Origin: JAGVPT01 sp035505655
GTDB lineage: Bacteria; Bacteroidota; Ignavibacteria; UBA10030; UBA8401
Assembly: GCA_035505655.1 (NCBI GenBank)
Contig: DATJQP010000056.1
Location: 1-64,000 of the forward strand
Length of the DNA: 64,000 nt
Reading direction: 5' to 3'
Both the position numbers and the translations under genes were made by a program. Shown piece by piece: positions 14,175 through 23,302 of this stretch (position 1 is its first letter; every line of letters starts with the position of its first letter). The notes under the pieces were generated by a model, which saw only the letters and a program-made list of their open reading frames with translations, was not told where the DNA came from and did no database searches.

Positions 14175-17100
14175 TCGAGCGCATTATCGATTGGTCGGTG
14201 CGGAACAAGTTCGTCATCATACTCCTCTACATGGCGGTTGCGGCGTGGGGCATATGGGCGATCTTGAAGACGCCGGTCGATGCAATTCCCGATCTGTCGG
14301 AAAATCAGGTGATCGTCTACACGGAATGGATGGGCCGGGCGCCGAAGCTCGTCGAGGACCAGGTGACATTTCCCCTCGTCACGGCCTTGCAGGGCGTCCC
14401 TCAGGTCCAGGCGATTCGGGCAAGTTCAATGTTCGGGATGTCTTTCATCTACATCATCTTTGATGAGTCGACGGATCTTTATTGGGCCCGGAGTCGGGTA
14501 CTGGAAAAACTCTCCGCCGTCCAATCGAGTCTGCCGCAAGGCGCAAAGCCGGTGCTCGGCCCCGACGGAACCGGCGTCGGCCACATCTTCTGGTACACGC
14601 TCGAGGGAAATTACGACCTCGGAACTCTTCGAGCGATTCAGGATTGGTACGTGAAGCTCAATCTTCAGGGAGTCCCCGGCGTGGCGGAGGTCGCCTCCGT
14701 CGGCGGCTTTGTCCGGCAATACCAGGTCGATGTCGACCCGAACAAGATGAAGGCGTACGGCGTCACCCTTGCGGAGATCCGCGGGGCCGTCATGAGATCC
14801 AACAACGACGTCGGCGGCAAGATCATCGAAATGTCCGATCAGGAGTACTTCGTCCGTGGCCAGGGATACATCCACTCCGTGGATGACATCGAGAACATCG
14901 TCGTAGGAACCGGCTCGGATGGAACGCCGATTTACATCCGGAATATCGCGTCCGTGCAGTTGGGAGGGGATCTGCGCCGCGGTTCGCTGGAAAAGGATGG
15001 AAAAGGACAGGCCGTCGGCGGGATCGTCGTGATGCGGTACGGCGAAAACGCGAAAGAGGTCATCGACCGCGTGAAACAGAGGATCGCCGAAATCAGCCCG
15101 GGACTTCCGGCCGGCGTCAGGATTGTCCCGGCGTACGACCGGAGTGGACTCATCACGGCCGCCGTCTACACCCTCAAGCATGCGCTCCTCGAAGAGGCGG
15201 TCGTCGTGAGCATCGTCGTTCTTCTCTTCCTCCTCCACGTCCGAAGCGTGGTCAGGGTTATTATCGAAATCCCCGTCGCGGTCCTCATCGCATTCATTTG
15301 CATGAAGGTCTTCGGCATTACCTCAAATATCATGTCGCTCGGAGGGATTGCCATCGCGATCGGCGTTATCGTCGACGCCTCAATCGTCCTTGTCGAAAAC
15401 GCCTACCGAAATGTCGCAAAGGCCCAGGAATCGAAACGGGAGCTGCAAACGGGAGATTACATTTCCATCTCAATTCTCTCTGCCAAGCAGGTCGCGCCGG
15501 CAATCTTCTATTCGGTGGCAATCATGGTCGTCTCCTTCCTTCCCGTCTTTCTCCTCGAAGGGCAGGAAGGGAAGCTTTTTCGCCCGCTCGCGTTCACCAA
15601 GACCTTCGTCCTTGCCGGTTCTGCGATTATCGCCATCACGCTCGTCCCCGTCCTCATGACGCTCTTCACAAGAGGAAAATTCAGGTCCGAAGGAGCAAAC
15701 CCGATCACGCGGACCCTTAACGCTCTTTACAGGCCAGTCATCCATTGGGTCCTCGACCACCGGATGGCCACGATCCTCCTCAACCTCGCCGCGCTCCTTG
15801 TCACAATACCGATGATCATGCGAACCGGCTCGGAATTCATGCCGCCCCTCGACGAAGGGAGCCTCCTTTTCATGCCAGTGACTCTTCCGTCCGCCTCGAT
15901 CACGGAGGTGAACAGAATACTCGAGGAGCAGGATGCAATCATCAAGAGCGTGCCGGAGGTGGAATCGGTGCTTGGAAAAGCCGGCAAGGCCGAGACCTCG
16001 ACGGACCCTGCTCCCCTGAACATGATCGAAACGATCATCAACCTGAAGCCGAAGGATCAATGGCGAAAGGGGATCACGAAGGACGACATCATCGCAGAGC
16101 TCGACGCCAGGCTTCGGATCCCAGGAGTGCGGAACGGATGGACACAACCTATCATCAACCGTATCAACATGCTCTCGACCGGGGTTCGGACAGATCTCGG
16201 GATAAAGATCTTTGGAAAGGATCTCGACACGCTGGAACGGCTGGCGATAAACGCCGAGCAGATCCTCCATGCGGTTCCGGGGGCGGCGGATGTTTATGCC
16301 GAGAGAACTCAGGGAGGGCTCTTCCTCGACATCGACATCGACCGTACCGCGGTAGCCAGATATGGCATCAATGTGGGAGATGTTCAGGATGTCATCGAGA
16401 CCGCGATCGGCGGGGAAAATATCGGCACCGTCATCGACGGCAGGGAGCGTTTTCCCATCCGCGTCCGTTACGCGCGAGACATGCGGGACAACCTTGAAGC
16501 TCTTCGATCACTGCTCGTCCCGGCTAACGTCAGGGGGAGCGAACTCCCCACCCTCTCAGCCGGCGCGTCCGGCTCCGGCTCCATGTCAACGGAAGGCACG
16601 ATGGAAGGCCGGCCAGCGCCGCCGATGAGCAGAGGAGGGATTACTTCCGAACGGCCATCCGTCATCTCGAGCCACAGCTATGTGCCTCTGGGCCAGATCG
16701 CTAAAATCGAAATCGTACCGGGTCCCCCAATGATCTCCAGCGAAAATGCGCAGTTGAGGTCAATCGTCTATCTCAATGTCCGGGGTCGGGATATGGGGGG
16801 CTTCGTGACAGACGCGAAGACAGCATTGTCCAAAGGACTTTCGCTACCTCCGGGATATGCTCTGCAATGGAGCGGTCAATGGGAAAATGAGATTCGGGCC
16901 AAAGAGCGACTCGAGATCCTTATGCCGATCGTCCTCCTTATCATTTTCGTCATGCTCTATCTCACGACGAAAGATCTCACGGAAGCGATCGTCGTGATGC
17001 TTTCGGTTCCGTTCGCCCTCATCGGCGGAGTCTATTTCATCTACCTGCTCGGCTACAATTTCTCGGTGGCCGTTTGGGTAGGCTTCATCGCGCTCTATGG

Positions 17101-17482
17101 TCTGGCGGTCGAAACGGGAGTAGTCATGGTTGTCTACCTTCACGAGGCGCTCGACAGACGGATCCATGCTTTCGAATCCGGCTCGCGGGGACCGATCACG
17201 CTCGCGGATGTTCACGACGCGACGGTGGAAGGGTCGGTCCTGAGGCTGAGGCCGAAGGTGATGACGGTCGGGACGGCGATGATTGCTCTCGTACCGATCA
17301 TGTGGAGCACCGGCGTCGGCGCAGACGTCATGAAGCCTCTCGCCGCTCCGATGATCGGAGGACTGATCACGTCCACCATCCACGTTCTCGTCGTTACGCC
17401 TATCCTCTTCAGCTACATGAAAGAGCGGGCGCTGAAGAAAGGGACCCTCCGGCTTTCCCACATGGCAGCATGGATGAAGTAG
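14171..17482 (+). CDS. CusA/CzcA-family heavy-metal RND efflux transporter
   Basis: The proton-driven inner-membrane pump of the tripartite system, 1103 residues with the 12-helix RND plan. HME-RND hallmarks are TPVDAIPDLSENQVIVYTEW near the N-terminus and GVIVDASIVLVENAY in helix 4 (proton-relay Asp/Glu). Against E. coli CusA, two of the three metal-binding methionines are kept (LNMIET for Met623, INMLSTG for Met672). The third (Met573) aligns with Ile in EVNRILEEQD. A Gly/Ser/Met/Pro-rich insertion of about 45 residues (codons near 16530-16680) precedes VPLGQIA. Cu(I)/Ag(I) is the likeliest substrate, but not certain. Confidence 0.94.
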   Translation: MIERIIDWSVRNKFVIILLYMAVAAWGIWAILKTPVDAIPDLSENQVIVYTEWMGRAPKLVEDQVTFPLVTALQGVPQVQAIRASSMFGMSFIYIIFDESTDLYWARSRVLEKLSAVQSSLPQGAKPVLGPDGTGVGHIFWYTLEGNYDLGTLRAIQDWYVKLNLQGVPGVAEVASVGGFVRQYQVDVDPNKMKAYGVTLAEIRGAVMRSNNDVGGKIIEMSDQEYFVRGQGYIHSVDDIENIVVGTGSDGTPIYIRNIASVQLGGDLRRGSLEKDGKGQAVGGIVVMRYGENAKEVIDRVKQRIAEISPGLPAGVRIVPAYDRSGLITAAVYTLKHALLEEAVVVSIVVLLFLLHVRSVVRVIIEIPVAVLIAFICMKVFGITSNIMSLGGIAIAIGVIVDASIVLVENAYRNVAKAQESKRELQTGDYISISILSAKQVAPAIFYSVAIMVVSFLPVFLLEGQEGKLFRPLAFTKTFVLAGSAIIAITLVPVLMTLFTRGKFRSEGANPITRTLNALYRPVIHWVLDHRMATILLNLAALLVTIPMIMRTGSEFMPPLDEGSLLFMPVTLPSASITEVNRILEEQDAIIKSVPEVESVLGKAGKAETSTDPAPLNMIETIINLKPKDQWRKGITKDDIIAELDARLRIPGVRNGWTQPIINRINMLSTGVRTDLGIKIFGKDLDTLERLAINAEQILHAVPGAADVYAERTQGGLFLDIDIDRTAVARYGINVGDVQDVIETAIGGENIGTVIDGRERFPIRVRYARDMRDNLEALRSLLVPANVRGSELPTLSAGASGSGSMSTEGTMEGRPAPPMSRGGITSERPSVISSHSYVPLGQIAKIEIVPGPPMISSENAQLRSIVYLNVRGRDMGGFVTDAKTALSKGLSLPPGYALQWSGQWENEIRAKERLEILMPIVLLIIFVMLYLTTKDLTEAIVVMLSVPFALIGGVYFIYLLGYNFSVAVWVGFIALYGLAVETGVVMVVYLHEALDRRIHAFESGSRGPITLADVHDATVEGSVLRLRPKVMTVGTAMIALVPIMWSTGVGADVMKPLAAPMIGGLITSTIHVLVVTPILFSYMKERALKKGTLRLSHMAAWMK

Positions 17483-17602
17483 GCGGAACAACTGACAACG
17501 TTCGGGAAGCCGACTTGCGGAACTTTTCTGTTGCTTCAGGACGTTTTCATGGTTACCATCAATGATGGAAGAACATACTCTCACTCCCCCGAAGGAACTC
17601 AT

Positions 17603-17821
17603 ATGAAAAAGACACTCTTTGCAGTCATTGTTGTCGCGATGGCCCTATTCCTGGCCGGCTCCCCCGCCTTTGCAAACTCAAGCGCAAAGAAAAATCAGAA
17701 GGATGCCGACTGCAAATCGTGTTGTTGTGGAATGAAGGGCAAGGCCAAGGGCAAAGCAACAACGTCGTCCGCGGCTTCTTCCAAAGCCTCTTCGTCAAAG
17801 AAGGAATCCGACAAAAAGTAA
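17603..17821 (+). CDS. Small periplasmic Cys/Lys-rich protein
   Basis: A 72-residue protein beginning MKKTLFAVIVVAMALFLAG with an AFA-type signal-peptidase site near residue 24. The mature part has one cysteine knot, DCKSCCCGMKG, then a low-complexity Lys/Ser/Ala tail (KGKAKGKAT, SSKASSSKK). GAAGGA precedes the ATG. A five-residue window with four cysteines plus a Met suggests soft-metal binding or a metal chaperone. That is inference from composition and from position between cusA and two further metal/thiol proteins. I do not recognise a named family. The start was chosen over an upstream in-frame codon because it begins the signal peptide. Confidence 0.72.
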   Translation: MKKTLFAVIVVAMALFLAGSPAFANSSAKKNQKDADCKSCCCGMKGKAKGKATTSSAASSKASSSKKESDKK

Positions 17822-17869
17822 CTGCTCGCCGATGCCTCAGATTCGACTTATCCGGAGGAGCTTCGCACC

Positions 17870-18547
17870 ATGAATTGCCCCAACTGCGGCCGGGCTCTCG
17901 AAACCGGTGCCGCCTTCTGTCCATCGTGCGGTACAAAGATCACCTCGTCAACTTCGGACTCGGCACACGAAGCCAGACTTCCATCTGCGGCCTTTGCGGC
18001 GGACAGGAAGGTAATGAGCACGAAGGCCAAGCTGATCTATGGCGTCATCGGAACTCTTCTCATTGTCGCCATGGGCGTCGTCTTTGTTCGCAGTCTTCCA
18101 GGGGGGGAGCATCCGGTTGTCAGGAACCAACCGGTCGTGGTTCAATCCGTCGACTACACCGGAACAAAACTAACGATGATCCCCGTTGATTGCAGAGTTG
18201 ATAACGGGTACATCGTCATCGCCCTCTCGGATGTCGTTGAGAAGAGGATGGTGGGGTTTACATACCAGGGGAAAACCAAAAGCGTCGACCTGCTGGCGTA
18301 CATCAATCCTCAGGGGAAGGTCGTCACTTCGATCGCTATGTGTGAACCGTGCAACTCAAAGAGCTTCCACACAGAGTCGCAGGAGATCGTATGCGACAAC
18401 TGCGGCACACGGTGGAATTTCACAACACTTGAGGGAATCAGCGGATCGTGTCAGAAGTACCCGCCCGATCCGATACCAAGCCAGGTCGTCGGAAATGAAG
18501 TTCGGATCAGCGAACGGCTCGTCGAAAACTGGAAGATGAGGATATGA
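17870..18547 (+). CDS. DUF2318-type membrane protein with N-terminal zinc ribbon
   Basis: A 225-residue protein. Residues 1-24 form a zinc ribbon (CPNCGRALETGAAFCPSCG). A membrane helix lies near 50-70 (LIYGVIGTLLIVAMGVVFV). The extracytoplasmic C-terminal domain has the DUF2318 cysteine pattern: MCEPCNSKSF, CDNCGTRWNF and SGSCQKYPPDPIP. DUF2318 domains occur in FtrD-like proteins linked to iron or other metal transport and are thought to bind metal or Fe-S through these cysteines. It overlaps the HMA lipoprotein gene by four bases. Exact role unknown. The domain call is by signature recognition. Confidence 0.82.
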   Translation: MNCPNCGRALETGAAFCPSCGTKITSSTSDSAHEARLPSAAFAADRKVMSTKAKLIYGVIGTLLIVAMGVVFVRSLPGGEHPVVRNQPVVVQSVDYTGTKLTMIPVDCRVDNGYIVIALSDVVEKRMVGFTYQGKTKSVDLLAYINPQGKVVTSIAMCEPCNSKSFHTESQEIVCDNCGTRWNFTTLEGISGSCQKYPPDPIPSQVVGNEVRISERLVENWKMRI

Positions 18548-18897
18548 GGCAGAATCTTCTGGCGGCAATCTCGGTTCTTGGACTCTTTGCTGGATGCACA
18601 AAAACCGGCCCTCCACGCGAAACCCCGGCCGTCGCGCAAATTTCCACCGCTACGATCAACCTTCCGACCTTGAAATGCAAGACGTGCGTGAAGACCATCA
18701 GCGGAGCGCTTGAGAGTTTGGATGGGATCGAGGATGTGGACGTCGATCTGCCCTCAAAAAAGGCAACAGTCCGCTTCGTTGCGTCAAAGCTTGACGCCGG
18801 CAGAATAAGAAAGAGGATGAGCGAGGCGGGCTACACTGCCGACGGAGTTGAGAGGGATTCCGCGGCCTACGAGGCGTTGCCGGAATGCTGCAAGTGA
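18544..18897 (+). CDS. HMA-domain lipoprotein (metal chaperone-like)
   Basis: A 117-residue protein with a lipoprotein signal ending at C18 (LFAGC). It is followed by a heavy-metal-associated domain with the CxxC metal site in LKCKTCVKTISGALESLDG, then VDVDLPSKKATVRF and MSEAGY. The C-terminus ends ECCK, a possible second metal site. It resembles CopZ/MerP-type carriers but is tethered at the membrane, so it may pass metal to the efflux pump. It is coupled to the DUF2318 gene (ATGA). The 3' end is 7 bp from the convergent ccmF stop, with no terminator visible between them. Confidence 0.88.
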   Translation: MRQNLLAAISVLGLFAGCTKTGPPRETPAVAQISTATINLPTLKCKTCVKTISGALESLDGIEDVDVDLPSKKATVRFVASKLDAGRIRKRMSEAGYTADGVERDSAAYEALPECCK

Positions 18898-18904
18898 AGG
18901 CCGG

Positions 18905-21217
18905 TTAGGAACCGTTTCTCCTCGCGTCGCCGGCGCGGCGAATGATGGTCAGAAGGAATCCCCCCACGAGAGTAATTGTCCCCACCCACACGAGGTTGAT
19001 GAACGGCTTCACGCTCGCTTCGACAACGAGCGTTTCGTTCTTCTGAGGCTGCCCTTCGGCAAGAGGTGTGCTCACCGTGACCGTCACGGAAGACTTCCCC
19101 CTCCCTCCGTTTCCGAGGGCCATACTTTTGATCGTGAAGGCGACATTCGTTCCCGGAAATGAAGCCGGAACGTACGATACCTTGCCCCGCTCATTGTGCA
19201 TCTCCGGCGACAGCTGCGCCGTTTTTCCTCCGCGCTTCACCTCCAGGTTGACCGTTACAACATTCCCCTTCTCGGGCGAACTCGCGAAATTGTATCCAAG
19301 ATATGTGACGGACATGTCCTGAAACTTCTGGACCTCGTCTTTCTCGATCGTCAGCTCCTGCTCATTTTTCGAGTCCGGCTCTTCGAGCGAAAGAGGAGAA
19401 ACGTAAAAATCTTTCGTCATCAGATTGATGATGTCGGGATTTCGCATCAACCCTTCATTGTCTTTGTTGTTAAACATCACCGGCGCAACGACAAATTTTT
19501 CTCCTTCCTTTTCCACCTCGACATCAAAGGCGAACCTTCCCCGCTCGATCGGATGATATCCCACATAACGCATCGTATATCCCATCGCCTCGACCCGCTT
19601 CCCTTGTTCGAGTGAAATTGTCTCCTTGTTGTCGTATTTCGCGGAGGCGACGAAACCGAGAAACATGAGGGCGAGTCCGATATGGGCAATGGATCCACCG
19701 GCCATGCGTGGGTTACCTACGAAGATCCTGTATCCTACGATGAGATTTGTGAACAGTGCGAACGATGAGGCGAAAATAAAGACGAGCATCGAAGCCTGGT
19801 GTGCTCCGATGGCAAAGCTCACAGCCGTGAGGGCAAGGGCGAGGATCACGGGAGCACGCAGGCTTTTCAGCAGAGATTCGGCTTCGGAATTCTTCCACCA
19901 AAGGAGCTGGCCGATGCCCGCGAGCAATGCGATGACGATACCGAGAGGAAGGGTGGTGGTGACATAGTATCCCGATTCGACCGCCGAGACCTTCCCCTTC
20001 AACAGTCCCGTAATGATAGGGGACGAGGTTCCGATGACGACGAAGAGTGCCGCAAAAACAATCGCCGAAGCACCGAGAAACAACGCGAACTCGCGCGACA
20101 AAAAGCTATGCTCCACAGGGACTTTCGGCATTTCCTTCATCCTTGCAAAGAAGAGTCCAAACCCGATGAGGGCAAAGGTAAAAAGACCTGCCAGAAGCAA
20201 CCAGTACACCCACATTCCTGGTTCTACGAACGAATGGACGGAGGTGTCACCAAGGACGCCGCTACGCGTGAGGAAGGTCGAGTAGAGCACCATGACGAAA
20301 CAAAGGATGCTAAGGACGAAGTTCGTCTTGATGAAGCTGCCGCTTCGACGCTGAGAAAGCATCGTGTGGATGGATGCCACACAGACCAGCCACGGCACAA
20401 GAGAGGAGTTTTCGACCGGATCCCACCCCCAATAACCTCCCCAGCCAAGCGTCTCATACGCCCAGAAGCCTCCCATAATTACTCCGGTGCCAAGGACCAT
20501 CGCACCAAAGACCGACCAGGGAGTGGAGACGCGTATCCAACTTACATAATCCCGCTTCAACATCCCTGCCACGGCATAAGCAAACGGAACCGACATCGAT
20601 GTGAAACCGATGAAGAGAACCTGCGGATGGATCACCATCCAGTAGTTCTGAAGGAGAGGGTTGAGCCCCTTCCCTTCGCTCGGATATTGGGCCCATATGC
20701 CTTTAGCCTGATCGAGCCAAACAAAATTCGTCACCCCGGGAGGAATGACCCCGGTATGGATCAGGTCCTGCGGAAAGAGATCCCAGATGTAGGCGAACGG
20801 GTTCTTCACGATGATCATGAGAAGGAGAAACGAGAGGATTCCCGAGTAGACGAGCATGAATTCCGCCTCGTAACCTTTCCGCGAGGAATAGACCATAAGG
20901 ACAAGGCCGACGATACTCGTGTAGAACGCCCAAAGGGAGAAGCTCCCCTCCTGGCCGGCATAGAAGGTTGAAAAGAGAAGCGGGCCCGGTAGATCCGTAG
21001 AAGAGTAGTTCCACACATAGGCGTAGTGGAACTGATGGGTCATGATGAGATAGACGAGTAGCGCTGCAGCGCAGAACATCCCTCCCGCTGCGGTCCGATA
21101 GGCGAGCCGGGCAAAACGGAGAAGCCGGGTGGAATTCCGGCGATGAATGAGGTAATAAAGAACCGTGGAAAGGAGCGCCGCGCCGAACGCAACCCTGACA
21201 ATGATACTCCCTATCAT
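18905..21217 (-). CDS. ccmF: Cytochrome c haem lyase subunit CcmF
   Basis: A 770-residue polytopic protein that attaches haem to apocytochrome c in System I maturation. The haem-handling WWD-type motif is GWGGYWGWDPVENSSLVPWL, and RSGVLGDTSVHSFVEPG follows. Multiple conserved histidines and about 14 helices are consistent with the family. The large C-terminal periplasmic region (from about residue 540) has the ISLEQGKRVEAMGY segment typical of CcmF, and a final helix closes the protein. It is the last gene of the ccmABCDEF run. No ccmG or ccmH follows, because the next gene is the convergent metal island. Confidence 0.94.
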   Translation of the reverse strand: MIGSIIVRVAFGAALLSTVLYYLIHRRNSTRLLRFARLAYRTAAGGMFCAAALLVYLIMTHQFHYAYVWNYSSTDLPGPLLFSTFYAGQEGSFSLWAFYTSIVGLVLMVYSSRKGYEAEFMLVYSGILSFLLLMIIVKNPFAYIWDLFPQDLIHTGVIPPGVTNFVWLDQAKGIWAQYPSEGKGLNPLLQNYWMVIHPQVLFIGFTSMSVPFAYAVAGMLKRDYVSWIRVSTPWSVFGAMVLGTGVIMGGFWAYETLGWGGYWGWDPVENSSLVPWLVCVASIHTMLSQRRSGSFIKTNFVLSILCFVMVLYSTFLTRSGVLGDTSVHSFVEPGMWVYWLLLAGLFTFALIGFGLFFARMKEMPKVPVEHSFLSREFALFLGASAIVFAALFVVIGTSSPIITGLLKGKVSAVESGYYVTTTLPLGIVIALLAGIGQLLWWKNSEAESLLKSLRAPVILALALTAVSFAIGAHQASMLVFIFASSFALFTNLIVGYRIFVGNPRMAGGSIAHIGLALMFLGFVASAKYDNKETISLEQGKRVEAMGYTMRYVGYHPIERGRFAFDVEVEKEGEKFVVAPVMFNNKDNEGLMRNPDIINLMTKDFYVSPLSLEEPDSKNEQELTIEKDEVQKFQDMSVTYLGYNFASSPEKGNVVTVNLEVKRGGKTAQLSPEMHNERGKVSYVPASFPGTNVAFTIKSMALGNGGRGKSSVTVTVSTPLAEGQPQKNETLVVEASVKPFINLVWVGTITLVGGFLLTIIRRAGDARRNGS

Positions 21218-21243
21218 CCTCTACGCTCCTTCTGAGAGTGTCA

Positions 21244-21633
21244 TCACAGAGTCTTTTTCACCGCGGAGGCATCTCCCTCATACTTGGAGGGGCATTTCGT
21301 CAAAAGCTCATTTGCATGAAAAGATCCATCCTTGAAGCGGCCCTTCGCGACAACACTCGTTGCCAGCTCGAAGTTGTTCGGCTTCGCTCCGTCCAGGATG
21401 ACTTTTGCCTCCCGCTGATTATCGTCCTTCATATAAAAAATGAACTGGCCGTGCTGGGCGTCGAAGGTCGTTTCTTTGTCCCTCACCCATGAACCTTTCA
21501 CCTGGACCTTCTTGCTCGTCCTCTCCGCCTTGGCAAAATCGGTGTACTCGACATTGCTGTCCAGAAACGACACCGCTCCAAAGACGAGAAACGCCGCGAC
21601 AACGACCGAGGCTACGATGATCTTTACTCTCAT
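21244..21633 (-). CDS. ccmE: Cytochrome c maturation haem chaperone CcmE (CxxxY type)
   Basis: A 129-residue periplasmic haem chaperone with one N-terminal helix (IIVASVVVAAFLVFGAVSF). The OB-fold core has KVQVKGSW and QFIFYMKDD. At the position of the usual haem-binding HxxxY motif it has C114-P-S-K-Y118, the CxxxY variant described for some archaea and bacteria (the so-called System I*). I use the ATG at 21633, preceded by a GAGGAGAGAGGA purine tract. An in-frame ATG 17 codons upstream lies in the end of ccmD. Confidence 0.9.
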   Translation of the reverse strand: MRVKIIVASVVVAAFLVFGAVSFLDSNVEYTDFAKAERTSKKVQVKGSWVRDKETTFDAQHGQFIFYMKDDNQREAKVILDGAKPNNFELATSVVAKGRFKDGSFHANELLTKCPSKYEGDASAVKKTL

Positions 21634-21643
21634 TCCTCTCTCC

Positions 21644-21775
21644 TCACTTCTTGACAGACTTTTCGAGCTTCGTGACCTTCCCATCGAGCCTCAGAAGGTA
21701 GCCACCCAATCCAACCCAGATGATGAGCACGATAGTCAGGACGATATAGAGTTGATGTTCAGCGAGAAAATCCAC
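21644..21775 (-). CDS. ccmD: Haem exporter small subunit CcmD
   Basis: A 43-residue protein found by translating the gap between ccmC and ccmE. It starts at a GTG (21775) with TAGGAG 8 nt upstream. The sequence begins DFLAEHQLYIVLTIVLIIW and continues VGLGGYLLRLDGKVTKLEKSVKK: one membrane helix followed by a charged cytoplasmic tail. CcmD proteins share this layout and help release holo-CcmE from the CcmABC transporter. Position, size and topology all fit. The sequence of CcmD is poorly conserved, so the call relies on context. Confidence 0.87.
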   Translation of the reverse strand: MDFLAEHQLYIVLTIVLIIWVGLGGYLLRLDGKVTKLEKSVKK

Positions 21776-21785
21776 GGCTCTGCTC

Positions 21786-22493
21786 CTACGATTGTTCTGA
21801 CGACGATTCGATTCGGGCCAACCTCACTCGTATGCTGAAAAGCCAGAAATACAGGAGCGTAAACCCGATGATCGAGGCGAAAAACACCACCCTCATGTTC
21901 GCCGGCATATGAAGCTGGGCAACCGGCGTCGAGCCTCCCTCGTCTCCTTTCGCACCGGGGTGAAGCCCGGTCATGATCCTCGGCATCACGAAGATGAAGA
22001 ACGGGGCCGTAACGCCTGCAATGATCGAATAGACGGCGGCGAGGGTCGCCCGCTTCTCGTCCACTTCGATAGCCGACCTGAGGGCAAAATAGGCCCCATA
22101 GATTAACAAAAGGACGAAGATCGAAGTTTCACGCGGGTCCCAATTCCAGAAGGATCCCCAATTGAATTTTGCCCAAATAGACCCCGTTACCGTGGCAAGA
22201 ACGCAAAATACAGTCCCAAGACCGGCCGCCGAGACCGATCTCAGGTCATAGTCGAGTTTCTTCGTCTTGAGGAACATGATCCCGTACACCGTCGACGCGA
22301 TGAATGCCACGAGAGTCGTCCAGGACATCGGCACGTGAAAGAAGATGATCCGCGCCTTCTGTTCAAGCGCCGGGATGATCGGGAGCTCGAACCATCGCTC
22401 GGGAGAGGGAACCATCGGCATGGCAATTCCCGCAATGATGACGCCAGTCAACCATAAGAGCAAGCTCAGCTTGGCCAAAAGGTATCGCGGCAT
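21786..22493 (-). CDS. ccmC: Haem transporter/handler CcmC
   Basis: A six-helix membrane protein of about 235 residues that loads haem onto CcmE. It has the tryptophan-rich haem motif WGSFWNWDPRETS and flanking conserved histidines (FHVPMSW before the second helix; AQLHMPANMR after the motif). I prefer the ATG at 22493, which has GGAGGG 10 nt upstream. The alternative ATG at 22511 overlaps ccmB by 13 bases and lacks an SD. It lies between ccmB and ccmD, the canonical order. Confidence 0.94.
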   Translation of the reverse strand: MPRYLLAKLSLLLWLTGVIIAGIAMPMVPSPERWFELPIIPALEQKARIIFFHVPMSWTTLVAFIASTVYGIMFLKTKKLDYDLRSVSAAGLGTVFCVLATVTGSIWAKFNWGSFWNWDPRETSIFVLLLIYGAYFALRSAIEVDEKRATLAAVYSIIAGVTAPFFIFVMPRIMTGLHPGAKGDEGGSTPVAQLHMPANMRVVFFASIIGFTLLYFWLFSIRVRLARIESSSEQS

Positions 22494-22498
22494 ACGAT

Positions 22499-23302
22499 TC
22501 AATCCCTCCATACGAAATCGAACAGAACGGCCGAGACGGCAACGAGAACGACGGTGTACGAGATAAGGATCTGGAATTCCCCGAGGGCTTCCGAGAAAAA
22601 GGCCCCCTCCATCGAAAGCTGGGTGGCTTTAATAACCGTGATGAGCATCGGGAGCATGATCGGAAAGGAAAGGACCGGGTAGAGCGTCCCCCGGGTATGA
22701 GCTTTCGCGATAATCGCGGCGATGATAGTTGACGAGCTGGCAATCGCGCAGCTTCCGAGGACAAGCGTTGCCCAGAAAATCGACGGCGTCTGTACGGCAA
22801 AACCGTTTACGAGGAGAAGATAGAGGAGAGCAATAACAACGTTGAGCGAAAGTGTGAGGGCGAAATTGAACGTGAGTTTGCCAACGTAGACCGCGGAAGG
22901 TCGCGAAATCAACTGCAGCGTCTGAACCGTCCCACGCTCCTCCTCCGCCACGAATGTGCGCGACAGGCCCGACATACTGGAGAAGAAGATAATGACCCAG
23001 AGCATTCCCGCAAGCACATCGCTGGAGACGGATTCGCTCCCCAACGAAAAGAGAATGATGGAAAGTGCCGTCACCACGAACATGAAGAGAGCGTTGAGGG
23101 CATAGCGGGTCCTCAGCTCGGAGCTGGAGTCCTTCAGGAAGATCTGGTATGAGGGGACAAAAAGGGATTTCACGGCACTTTCAAGATACTGAACTGAGGG
23201 CCCAGATACAAGGCGCGGCAACACCATTCGCCAGGAATGGACGCGGATTCGCGGGGCACGCGAAGGAGTCTTGAGCACCCTCCTCCCGACGCCTCTCCTC
23301 AC
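22499..23302 (-). CDS. ccmB: Haem exporter membrane subunit CcmB
   Basis: ABC-transporter permease of the CcmABCD complex, with six helices. Family features include FLKDSSSELRTRYALNALFMFVV near the start of helix 1, EEERGTVQTLQL in the loop after helix 2, and PIMLPMLITVIKATQ. The GTG at 23302 overlaps the ccmA stop (GTGA) and gives 267 residues, about 40 longer than usual. An ATG 25 codons in (23227) gives a more typical size. The extra Arg-rich leader (RRGVGRRVLKTPSRAPRIR) may not be translated. Confidence 0.9.
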   Translation of the reverse strand: MRRGVGRRVLKTPSRAPRIRVHSWRMVLPRLVSGPSVQYLESAVKSLFVPSYQIFLKDSSSELRTRYALNALFMFVVTALSIILFSLGSESVSSDVLAGMLWVIIFFSSMSGLSRTFVAEEERGTVQTLQLISRPSAVYVGKLTFNFALTLSLNVVIALLYLLLVNGFAVQTPSIFWATLVLGSCAIASSSTIIAAIIAKAHTRGTLYPVLSFPIMLPMLITVIKATQLSMEGAFFSEALGEFQILISYTVVLVAVSAVLFDFVWRD

